Positions 1-7,520 are shown, counted from the first letter of the stretch. The stretch is DNA of 13,625 bases from Abeoforma whisleri (GCA_002812265.1 PDIO01000033.1:1-13625); one strand, 5' to 3'. Numbers and translations: made by a program. Notes: a model not told the origin generated them from the sequence alone.

Positions 1-816
1 GTCTGAAACTCCTGCCCCCTTTTTTTTATTTCTCGTTTCTTATTTCCAGCACATATTTCATTGGATATTTGATTTTCTCCTTATTGTTTACTAGCAGTGT
101 GAGCTTTTTCTTTAGTAAAAACAGCGGCTGTTTCTTTCTTTTTTCTTTTTGTTTTCCTTTTTTTTCTCAACTTCATTTTTATCGTCGCTGTTTTTAGTTT
201 TTGTTCCGTCTCTGCCATTATATTTAGTACCACTACAATTGGTTCTATATTTTTTTAGTGCCATATTTTATCATTCATTTAGTGGTTAAACTAATTTTAT
301 CTCTGACATGTACTGTACTGTTTGTACTGACTTAATTTTTTCGTTTGCCAAGCTATTTGTAATTTTTATCGTTTAATTAATTTTGAAGTCATTAATGTTA
401 ATATTAAGAAAGAGAAATATCGCATCTCAACCATCTCTGTCTCTCTCTCCTTCTCTCTTTTTTTTTTATTTTGTCGTCTGTTAATTTTATTGTCCGTAAA
501 CATTCAGTTAACGATTTTGGGAAAATTATAACATTTTTTTTTTTTCACTCGTTTGTTCCTTCTCTTTTTTTATCTTTTTAATAAATGTAATTTTCATATT
601 ATCTTTCTTTCCTTTTCCATATCACATTTTACACACATCGAAATCGTTATCAGTCATTGACTTTGTGCATGTTTGTTGTTGTTGTCGAAACTCTCCTGTT
701 CTTTGAATCCCTCTATTCTCTTTATTTTTTAGCATTGCCCATATTCTTACGCATTTTATCGCGAAATTCTCACTTGATTACAATAAATTCTAATTTTTTT
801 TTTATCGTGCATTGTG
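1..816 (+). promoter_or_regulatory. Pyrimidine-rich upstream region of the IQM-like gene
   Basis: About 0.8 kb without a credible gene on either strand. The plus strand is strongly T-rich with interspersed C, including a CT-repeat tract at about 430-475 and several T runs of 7-12. Such one-sided T/C richness upstream of a start codon is common in fungal promoters and transcription-start regions. Several ATGs occur (near 393, 583 and 669), so a very long leader would contain upstream ORFs; a short leader starting after the TATA-like box would not. No specific operator was recognised. Confidence 0.5.
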
Positions 817-826
817 TATAAAATAG
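817..826 (+). promoter_or_regulatory. TATA-like box upstream of the IQM-like gene
   Basis: TATAAAATAG lies 70 nt before the chosen ATG (887). Initiation about 30 nt downstream would fall near 845-860, at the start of a CT-rich patch, giving a leader of roughly 30-40 nt without an upstream ATG. In AT-rich DNA such a match can arise by chance; its position is what makes it plausible. Confidence 0.4.
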
Positions 827-851
827 ATTTGAGAACATTGGCCTTGATTGA

Positions 852-873
852 ATCCTTCCCCTCTCTGTCTTAG
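852..873 (+). other. Possible 3' splice acceptor in the 5' leader (alternative to a TATA-driven short leader)
   Basis: A pyrimidine tract ending in TTAG (AG at 872-873) sits 13 nt before the ATG and looks like a good 3' splice site. CTAAT at 790-794 could serve as a branch point. If used, gene 1 has a 5' UTR intron or an upstream exon, and the TATA-like box would lie inside the intron. The tract may equally be the pyrimidine patch that often flanks fungal transcription starts. Confidence 0.25.
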
Positions 874-886
874 ACATAATCAGATA

Positions 887-2515
887 ATGCTTGATTTCTT
901 ACCTACTATGGAATCAACCTCCTCTCTTGCTAATAACAACTTTCGGTTTGGGTCATCATCCGTGATTATAAGTACTATTTCTGGAAATCTCAATACTGCT
1001 TCGGACGAGTCAGATTATGTATTGGAACAACGAATTGGTTTTGTTAATCTTTCAAACACCTCTGATATATGTAGCGATGTCAGCAATTGTAGCAGCATAG
1101 ACCAAGATGACGATACTGATATCAATAATGATAAATCCAAATTTAACAAACAATTTGCAACTTCTATAAACACTCCTCTTAACACTCCAATGTCTACTCC
1201 GGCAAAAGTTACAAAGGAACAAACTCAAAAGATATCCCTTCCTTCTCCTTGTGATGTTTTATCACTGGTGTCCAACAACCCAACCCATTCTTCAACCACG
1301 ACCCCACCGCCTACACCTCCCACAACGACGACAACGACCTCCACCAAATGTACACAGACATTAACAAAAATAATTAAAAGCCCAAGCAACCATTCTTATG
1401 ATCAAAGGGAATCTCAGTCTGAAACTACATCTGGCTTTCCATACAGTAGAAATCTTGAAAAATGGAAGTGGGTTTCGAGAGCCGTCAGACGATTGGGCAA
1501 AGGGTTAATGCATCCGGGGGCATTGCCTCTTTATTCCGAACATTGGTTGGAGGCTATTGATAAGTACCATCGTTGTGGTTCGAATTTAAAGTTCTATCAC
1601 CAATTTTGGTTATCTTGTCAAAATACTTCAATCAATTTTTTTACTTGGTTAGACCATGGTGATGGTCTGCACGTCGATCTAGCTTCGTGTCCACGAATCA
1701 ATTTAAAAAAACATTGTGTCATGTATTGTACTGAATCGGAAAGAAAGAAATATGAAGTCAAAATTGTTAACGGTATTTTGAGATATATTGATGGCGATTA
1801 CCTGGTCCACACTCCTCAAGAAAGGATAAACTATAACAAGAATTATCTAGCTATTCGTAATAGCGACTACGATAACGACGATTTTAAAATTGACAATAAT
1901 AATTACAAAAGTAGTAATCATAATAAGATTTCTCAACAACCTACTACTAATACGAACTCTATAGATAGTATTAGTTCTATCGATAGAGTTGACAGCAATA
2001 ACAATGGTGAAAGTGATATTTTACTCACTTCCTTTCAAGATTTGGACTTTTTAAAGGAAGTCTCTTCATCATCATCCATTGCATCGATATCGTCAACTAA
2101 CTTTGACATTAATAATCATCTTATTGACAATAATAAGAAACAGCAAAATAGAAGCTCTTCTTCGTCTACTAAGTATATTTTCGTATTAAGCTCTGATAAA
2201 AAACTTTTTATCGCTCGGAAGCAGCGTGGCTATTTTCACCATTCAAGCTTTCTTAGCGGTGGTGCTGTATTATCGGCTGGGCGAATGAATGTATGCAATG
2301 GGTGTTTAGTTTCCATTGCTCCTCATTCCGGCCATTATCGAACCAGTCCTCACCAATTCTCCATTTTGTTGAATCATCTTAGTGAACAAGGTGTAGATTT
2401 AAACGCAGTTCATATTGATTGGCTGAAAAATAAGCCTTCTAAACAAATGAAAACCTGGTCTAGTAGCACCAAAAAATTAGATTTAATTTCTACCCAGCCT
2501 ATGGAATGCAATTAA
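887..2515 (+). CDS. IQM-type (calmodulin-binding IQM family domain) protein, 542 aa
   Basis: I recognise the plant-type IQM domain from motifs in order: basic Trp segment WKWVSRAVRRLGKGL (193-207), HWLEAID (219-225), FFTWLDHGDG, YIFVLSS (430-436), HHSSFLSGGAVLSAGR (451-466) and PHSGHYR (479-485), ending near 515. Arabidopsis IQM proteins bind calmodulin and act in stress and hormone responses; fungal members are, to my knowledge, uncharacterised, so the cellular role is unknown. Residues 1-190 are low complexity, with Thr-Pro sites at 96, 100 and 104 and a Thr/Pro tract at 137-153. An Asn/Ser-rich insert of about 115 residues (312-427) interrupts the domain. No IQ motif is visible before the domain, where plant members carry one. 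The frame opens slightly upstream without an ATG; the first ATG (887, A at -3) is chosen, but ATG 908 (residue 8) has an even better context. One exon explains the whole domain. No signal peptide or membrane segment is seen. Confidence 0.9.
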   Translation: MLDFLPTMESTSSLANNNFRFGSSSVIISTISGNLNTASDESDYVLEQRIGFVNLSNTSDICSDVSNCSSIDQDDDTDINNDKSKFNKQFATSINTPLNTPMSTPAKVTKEQTQKISLPSPCDVLSLVSNNPTHSSTTTPPPTPPTTTTTTSTKCTQTLTKIIKSPSNHSYDQRESQSETTSGFPYSRNLEKWKWVSRAVRRLGKGLMHPGALPLYSEHWLEAIDKYHRCGSNLKFYHQFWLSCQNTSINFFTWLDHGDGLHVDLASCPRINLKKHCVMYCTESERKKYEVKIVNGILRYIDGDYLVHTPQERINYNKNYLAIRNSDYDNDDFKIDNNNYKSSNHNKISQQPTTNTNSIDSISSIDRVDSNNNGESDILLTSFQDLDFLKEVSSSSSIASISSTNFDINNHLIDNNKKQQNRSSSSSTKYIFVLSSDKKLFIARKQRGYFHHSSFLSGGAVLSAGRMNVCNGCLVSIAPHSGHYRTSPHQFSILLNHLSEQGVDLNAVHIDWLKNKPSKQMKTWSSSTKKLDLISTQPMECN

Positions 2516-2545
2516 AGAAACAAAGGGAAGACTCATTAGAGAGAA

Positions 2546-2551
2546 AATAAA
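2546..2551 (+). terminator. Candidate polyadenylation signal of the IQM-like gene
   Basis: AATAAA occurs 31 nt after the stop codon and is followed at about 2560-2575 by a T-rich stretch, the usual order of a eukaryotic 3' end. This would give a very short 3' UTR. Later AT-rich sites cannot be excluded. Confidence 0.45.
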
Positions 2552-2660
2552 CTAAATGCCTTTTTCATTTTTCTAGACCTGTACAACCTGACACATCTAA
2601 GAAACAATTAAAAGAACTAACAAGCTTTTAATATTTTAATGAAGATTGAAATAGCACCAA

Positions 2661-2956
2661 AAAGCTAAGAAAAGAAATGTCCCGCTTAGACAGGTGACAA
2701 GTTTTTGATTTTCAACCAAAATGAACTTTTAGGCAACCTGTGAAATGCTCAAAAAGACAAAAACCTCTTTAGACAGATATAAGGATACCGCGAATAAAGA
2801 TCCAACCAAAATGAAAGCTTAGACAGCCTGCGAAGCTAAAAACGAAAAAATCCCTCTTATTAGACAGATACAAGGAATTAACGGACATCACTTATTAATA
2901 TTTTTCAACCATTTAACAACAGATTTAAGGAGTTATCGATTACTTATTAATATTTT
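2661..2956. repeat. Decayed tandem repeats downstream of gene 1 (about 83-91 bp, then about 52 bp period)
   Basis: Related blocks recur: AGACAG plus purines followed by AAGG-like ends at 2688-2701, 2771-2784 and 2862-2874 (spacing 83 and 91). CAACCAAAATGAA begins at 2713 and 2803 (spacing 90). A shorter overlapping periodicity follows: ACTTATTAATATTTT at 2890-2904 and 2942-2956, each preceded by an AAGGA(A/G)TTA-like segment. Copies differ by many substitutions and small indels, so the array is old. No coding potential is seen. Confidence 0.6.
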
Positions 2957-3126
2957 GTTTACCAATAAATGATGAGATAAATTTTAAAAGTCAAAAAGAT
3001 CATTAAAAAAAATGATCGATAACAGTAACTTTTTGAGGAGTTTTTGTTATCGACTCACAACATTATCGGATTTTTTCCCATTTCGCTTCGTTGAAAGTCG
3101 TTATTTGTATCAATTGTAGTTATCAG
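2933..3126. promoter_or_regulatory. Cluster of GATA-factor-like sites with an inverted pair
   Basis: TTATCG/CGATAA or TTATCAG occurs at 2933-2938, 3017-3022, 3047-3052, 3063-3068 and 3120-3126, five matches in under 200 bp. TCGATAAC (3016-3023) and GTTATCGA (3046-3053) form a perfect 8-bp inverted repeat. Fungal GATA factors bind HGATAR. The cluster lies downstream of gene 1 and over 5 kb from gene 2, so its target, if any, is unclear; it may simply reflect repeat structure. Confidence 0.25.
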
Positions 3127-3166
3127 ATTTTCATAAGGCTATTTTTGAACATTTTATGGTATTTTT

Positions 3167-3179
3167 TTCTCCTTTTCTT

Positions 3180-3213
<34 letters not shown>
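3167..3213. repeat. Pyrimidine tract ending in a 32-nt T run
   Basis: A CT-rich lead-in is followed by 32 consecutive T residues (3182-3213). On the minus strand this reads as a poly(A) stretch, so it could be the tail of a retroposed sequence whose body would lie at higher coordinates. No target-site duplication or recognisable LINE or SINE body was seen, so it is listed as a simple repeat. Confidence 0.7.
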
Positions 3214-3214
<1 letters not shown>

Positions 3215-3549
3215 GTGACATGGTAGCAAAACTTTAAACGAGATTTTGGTTTTCCTATGATTTAATGTAAATTTTAAAGTAAGTCAACGGTAAACAAATA
3301 AAAAAAAAGATTAATTAATGATTGTTATATTCAAACACCATATTTTTGAGTTGACGATCAATAATAAGATTGTCAATAGGCATGATGGTCAGCAGACATT
3401 TAATTAACATTAAAAATTCACATTAAAACTAAGTAATATAAAGAAATAGCCTCTCGGTTTCATTAATAGCTATTACTCTTATTATAGCTTGTTTTGTGGG
3501 TCAATCTTTTTTATTTTTTCATATACAATTTGCTCATGAATTAAAAAAT

Positions 3550-3633
3550 ATTTTATCATTAGTTAATCATGACTGATGCATATATATTTTTTTCCATTTT
3601 GCTTATTAAAACGTTTTATCATTAGTTGATCAT
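3550..3633. repeat. Direct repeat pair, 63-bp spacing
   Basis: TTTTATCATTAGTTAATCAT (to 3570) and TTTTATCATTAGTTGATCAT (to 3633) match at 19 of 20 positions, 63 bp apart. No element boundary or coding frame is associated with them; they probably belong to the same decayed repeat landscape as the arrays on either side. Confidence 0.55.
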
Positions 3634-3668
3634 TATCAAATATAATATTATATCGAATCTTATTTTAA

Positions 3669-3859
3669 TATAACCTTCAAATTTACTATATTCACCAAGA
3701 ATCGGTTGCGTATTGCTATTCTATTTATATATATAATGTCCAACATTAATAATGATAACTTTGTGAACATAGTAAAATTTGAAGGTTTTGTCGAGCAAAT
3801 CAATAATTTTTTTTCGTGTTTGTGCAATACGCAACCGATTCTTAAATTTGAAGGTTATA
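3669..3859. repeat. Near-perfect inverted repeat (36-bp arms, 107-nt spacer)
   Basis: The left arm (3669-3716) and right arm (3824-3859) are exact reverse complements over all 36 right-arm positions, except that the left arm carries 12 extra bases (3686-3697) after CTTCAAATTTA. Both arms contain the distinctive core CGGTTGCGTATTGC or its complement. The spacer 3717-3823 is AT-rich. The shape is that of a small foldback or MITE-like element or an inverted duplication, but I see no target-site duplication. Such perfect arms inside decayed DNA suggest a recent event. A transcript through it could fold into a long hairpin. Confidence 0.7.
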
Positions 3860-4220
3860 ACTTGAAGGTTATGACGAGTAAATTAATCATTTTTTTTTCA
3901 TGTTTGTTACTTAATTAATTAATTAATTAAAAAAAATTAAAATTGATACAGAACGGGCTCTCTAACGTTTCATGTTAAGCTTCTTAGTATAGATACCATA
4001 AACCAGTATCATTTTTTTTCATATTTATTAATTAATTATTCAATTAAAAAAATTAAATAAGGTGATACAGGGTGGGGTTCTATAATGTTTCATATCATGC
4101 TTTTTGGTATCATTTTTTTCATGTTTATTAATTGATTTAATCAATAATTATTATTGTCAATTAAAAAAAAATTAAAAAAGATGCAGGGCGGGTTCTATGC
4201 TCCTTAAAACAATAAACCAG
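3775..4220. repeat. Degenerate tandem array of about 85-122 bp units
   Basis: At least four diverged units. 3775-3821 and 3859-3905 share a GAAGGTT...CGAG...AAATTAAT/CAAT pattern followed by a T run and TTCATGTTT/TTCGTGTTT, about 84-86 bp apart. Units beginning near 3886, 4008 and 4109 share, in order: ATCAT plus T run plus TTCATGTTTATTAATT, an AATTAAAAAAA block, ATACAG or ATGCAG followed by a GGGTTCT-like core, and GTTTCAT...GGTATC. ATAAACCAGT recurs near 3998 and 4212. The right arm of the inverted repeat is embedded here. No coding function is supported. Confidence 0.65.
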
Positions 4221-4229
4221 TGCAATATT

Positions 4230-5809
4230 GAATTTTGCATTCTAATTGTTATCCGTCCGTTCAAAATGATGTACAGAAATTACAAGTCTACTTGCAGACT
4301 ACTACAAATGCATATAATACGTGTCAACCAAAAAAAAATATTGTTGATAAGATGTAGACTAATAGAGGCCTAAACGTACAAAACCATAATGATTACTAAA
4401 CAAGTTTTATTAGCTACAATACAATGCATATGTTAACAACAATGGACGAATTTGACATTAAAACTAAAATAGATAAACAAGTTTGTTGATGAAACGAGGC
4501 TATATCTAATATAATTAGTTTACAATAATTGAAATCAATTAATAAAATGTGCTCTCTTTTTGCAACGTGCCACGATGCTCAAAATAAATGATTTGAATTT
4601 CCAAACCAATCAATAGATCAGATCTATTTTCATTTCCAATATGGAAAACTTTTTTTTAGATTTCACCCGATAATTAACCATAAAAAGGAATTCCGATTAA
4701 TTTGATAGATTGGACGAAATAACGCTTTACATAATAGTTTATTCACTATCAAGTACAACATACATATGACAACCAGACATACGATATATTGTTTAGGAAA
4801 ATCTACAAAACTATCTTAAAAATATGGTATAAAGATTAATTAATCTCATGACTACAGATGTGTATACGTATACGTACATGCATATGTATTTATCTTTCAA
4901 ACATAATATGATAAGCCAGTAAGCCAAACACTACTGAGATAGACAAGGAAAATAGAGGAAAGGACTTTAATATAAAAGGAAAGAAGAAAGTAGTACAACA
5001 AGAAGGATGAAGAGGAGTGGAAAGGGGAAAGGAAGTATGGCAGACTATCTATTTGGAGTTCATTCTTGTAACATTCTCTTGACTCCAGAATAGAAAAATC
5101 CATCTTGTAATATCGTAAAAGTATTTACAAAAACCATTGATTAATGTGTAGCTGGCTTTATACCAAATAGACCCTAAATTAAATAGTAATACAGCTTGAG
5201 CATTCAAAATATAAGACTATTTGAACATGATAAAAAAAAGAATATTAATTTAAAACCTCTCGTGACCATTTTATTGTCATTATAATTACAAGTAGAATAA
5301 TAATTATTATTGTTGTATTCATATCACCCATCAAATGACCTGATCACAATAGGAATTTCTTGGTCATTATGCGCTGATATTCAGATAGCTAGTAATACTA
5401 ATGTAGTCGGAGTAGGTGTTAACATAGGGCGGAAAAATCTACTTTTAAACTAACCTATCATATATAGATATTAAAATGTAGTCTAGGAAAGAAAGGATTT
5501 TATTTTTCCTATATATTTCCAAAAAAAAAAGGGAATAGGGCTGGAATTTTTTAATTTTCGATTAAAAATTTAGGGTTCCCTAACCCAATTTCAATCCGAG
5601 TAAAAATAAATAAATGAAATCTATTGTATACATATATTAAAAACTGAACTGTAAAACTGAGAAGCACTTTTCAGGAAAAATTGTCACCGACTCGACAGAA
5701 ATCTTTTTTATCATTTCATTTAAATAATAAATAACAGTAAAATATTTTCGGCCATTTGACCGATCGATCACTTTTCATACAATCAATACTAATCACCGTT
5801 ATTCTTTAG
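4230..5809. other. AT-rich intergenic region without a supported gene
   Basis: About 1.6 kb with stops in every frame at short intervals. Minor items: a GTATACGTATACGTAC-type palindromic patch at about 4862-4877; a purine-rich plus-strand stretch at about 4940-5045, which alone explains a hydrophobic Ser/Leu/Phe reading frame on the minus strand; and a 7-bp inverted repeat AATGACC/GGTCATT at 5334-5340 and 5362-5368. Nothing resembling a tRNA, promoter or exon was recognised. Confidence 0.6.
5566..5591. other. Small palindrome containing opposed telomere-type hexamers
   Basis: TTAGGG (5570-5575) is followed after two bases by CCCTAA (5578-5583) and then CCC. The sequence can also fold as a 10-bp stem (AAATT + GGGTT against AACCC + AATTT) with a 2-nt bulge and a 4-nt loop. 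TTAGGG is the telomere repeat of many fungi. One unit per side is too little to prove a telomeric origin. Confidence 0.35.
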
Positions 5810-6028
5810 AATACCCAATTCAAAGGTGACACAGATATCAAAAGATAACACAGGGACACATTTGATTCAGTCATGCTTCAAACCTTGAACAGCAATATGC
5901 TGTCCACAAGCGCAATTGGATTATTGTTAGAAGGTGGCCCGAACTTCTCCCTCCTCGCACCCAAGATTTCCATATTTAAAAAGATGACGTTTTCCGGCTT
6001 CCTTAATTTTTTTTTTCAACCAAAATAA
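5810..6028. other. GC-richer island with short overlapping reading frames (possible repeat or exon remnant)
   Basis: This stretch is visibly richer in G and C than the surrounding kilobases. On the plus strand, ATG 5873 opens a 51-codon frame to a stop at 6026-6028, starting MLQTLNSNML and including GLLLEGGPNFSLLAPK; the frame is open back to 5849. On the minus strand a 31-codon frame (5973 down to 5878) starts MEILGARREKFGPPSNNNP. Neither is recognised, and only one, if either, can be real. Two open frames in a composition island suggest a dispersed-repeat fragment or a decayed exon rather than an intact small gene. Confidence 0.4.
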
Positions 6029-6294
6029 AAATAAGAATGAATAGAGTACTTAAATTGTGGCAATAATTTGATGATTAGGTCGTAATTAATTTAAGATAAA
6101 ATTTTTTTGCGTATACAAAACTTGTATACTAGTTCAATAATCAGACCACTATAGACAATATTGTGTTTCAATTGAATCTGATACGTAAATAATTCTAAGG
6201 TTTAACATTAAAATCAATGGCCAATGATAAATGTTCATTGTAATTAAAATGTCAAAGGCAAACTTTAATTTTTGCTGAGAATAGAGAATCACAA

Positions 6295-6458
6295 TAAAAG
6301 AGAAGGTGAAGAAAAGAGAGAATAGAGAGAATAAAGGAGATAGAAAAGATAAAAGAGATGAAGATAGAGGAGATGGAGGAGATAGAGAAGATAGAGAAGA
6401 TAGAGGAGATAGAGGAGATAGAGGAGATAGAGGAGAGAGGGGAGACAGTAAGAGAGAG
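6295..6458. repeat. Purine-rich minisatellite, mainly 9-bp GAGATAGAG units
   Basis: From about 6295 the plus strand is nearly all purine plus T, tightening at about 6355-6440 into tandem 9-mers of the type GATAGAGGA with variants GATAGAGAA and GATGGAGGA. On the minus strand it reads as repeated Ser-Ile/Ser-Phe codons, which is why an apparent ORF appears there; that ORF lacks an ATG and is not annotated. Confidence 0.8.
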
Positions 6459-6483
6459 AAAAAGATATTTAAAATATCTTTTT
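6459..6483. other. 25-bp near-perfect palindrome
   Basis: AAAAAGATATTT (6459-6470), a single central A, then AAATATCTTTTT (6472-6483): perfect 12-bp arms. It sits at the edge of the purine minisatellite and shortly before a 19-nt T run (6522-6540). It could form a cruciform or mark a repeat boundary. Its AT composition limits its significance. Confidence 0.6.
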
Positions 6484-6679
6484 AAAGTATGCTTGTTAAA
6501 TTCAATTAGGTAGATTAACTTTTTTTTTTTTTTTTTTTTTACCAAATATCTTTTTTTCTTCCATTTTTTATTTAATACCTTTTGTAACTTTTTTATCTAA
6601 TTTAGTTGTTTACATAAAAAATACATCCCCCCTTTTTAGAAACGTTTTTTTTTTCTTCTTCTTCTCTGATTGAACAAAA

Positions 6680-6805
6680 TAGATAGATACATAGATAGAT
6701 ACATAGATACATAGATACATAGATACATAGATACATAGATACATAGATAGATTGATACATAGATAGATTGATACATAGATAGATTGATAGATTGATAGAT
6801 TGATA

Positions 6806-6844
<39 letters not shown>

Positions 6845-6918
6845 AGATTGATTGATTGATTGATTGTTAGTTAGTTACTTAGTTAGTTAGTTAGTTAGTT
6901 AGAGTGGGTAGTTAGTTT
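6680..6918. repeat. Compound tetranucleotide microsatellite (TAGA/TACA, GATT, GTTA)
   Basis: About 240 bp of continuous tetranucleotide repeats that change motif in blocks: alternating TAGA and TACA (6680-about 6760), mixed TTGA and TAGA (about 6760-6805), nearly pure GATT (about 6805-6865), then GTTA/TTAG (about 6865-6918). No coding frame depends on it. It is likely length-polymorphic between strains. Confidence 0.9.
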
Positions 6919-7180
6919 GTTCTTTTTTTTTTCTCAGCGAACAAAAGTAAACTTTTTCTAAAACTACGAGGTCAGTTGGAAAAATGTGGCTAGGCACAGG
7001 TAGTAGTTAGGTTGGGAGGTAGTAGCTTTTTTTTGCACGTCATAGCACAGAAAGAGGGCCTCTTTTCCATGAGTACTTACACTTGTTTATTCCAACAAAT
7101 ATAAACACGCACATACATCATACATGCTTTATAGATTTTACGTAGTGCTGTACAAATTTATATACGTCTCTGTAGAAGTG
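6919..7180. other. Unannotated spacer between two repeat blocks
   Basis: About 260 bp with T runs (near 6922 and 7026) and a G-rich patch with GTAGTAG-type words at about 7000-7025. No gene, RNA or clear repeat unit is supported. Confidence 0.4.
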
Positions 7181-7520
7181 TCTTCTGTAGGAGGACAATA
7201 TTGTAGAAGACCTAATAGTAAGATCTGAAAGAGCTTAAATAAGTATTAACACTTTGCAGACGAAAACAAAAACTAATAATGATAATTAGTTTCTCACACC
7301 TGAAGGGATAATTTTGCTGTAGGAGGACAATATTGTAAGACTTAGTAATAATTTTTAAAAGAGTGCACAAAGTGTTGGCGTGTGAATATGAATGTACTTC
7401 TTTCAAATAATAATTAGTTAGTCACACCTATATAATTTTTGTAAGTTTGCATCTGCAAGGTTGTGAACATGAAGTAATTTTTTCAAATATTAATTAGCTA
7501 GTCACACCTATATACTTTTT
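7181..7520. repeat. Degenerate tandem repeat, about 130-bp then 80-bp spacing
   Basis: CTGTAGGAGGACAATATTGT is exact at 7185-7204 and 7317-7336 (spacing 132). A second marker, AATTAG(T/C)TAGTCACACCTA or close, occurs at 7284-7301, 7412-7430 and 7492-7510 (spacing 128 and 80); the last two copies continue into TATA(A/T)ACTTTTTGT-like sequence. The repeats also contain a minus-strand open frame that starts at a TTG and is not credible as a gene. Confidence 0.7.

Noticed and set aside
1857-2173. Intron within the IQM-like gene removing the Asn/Ser-rich insert
   Set aside because: The GT at 1857 is a weak donor, and joining it to AG 2173 removes 317 bp, which breaks the reading frame of the conserved C-terminal part.
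3167-3700. Minus-strand retroposon whose poly(A) tail would be the T32 run
   Set aside because: No target-site duplication, no reverse transcriptase frame and no SINE-type promoter boxes were seen.
3706-3918. 70-codon plus-strand open frame
   Set aside because: It begins at TTG and lies entirely within the inverted repeat and tandem array; its periodic sequence mirrors the repeats.
4897-5103. 68-codon minus-strand frame with an ATG, hydrophobic
   Set aside because: The Ser/Leu/Phe richness follows directly from a purine-rich plus strand; no domain, and no supporting promoter or neighbour context.
6252-6545. 97-codon minus-strand frame
   Set aside because: TTG start inside a T run, and the body is the 9-bp purine minisatellite read as Ser-Ile repeats.
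7212-7406. 64-codon minus-strand frame
   Set aside because: TTG start, wholly within the degenerate tandem repeat.
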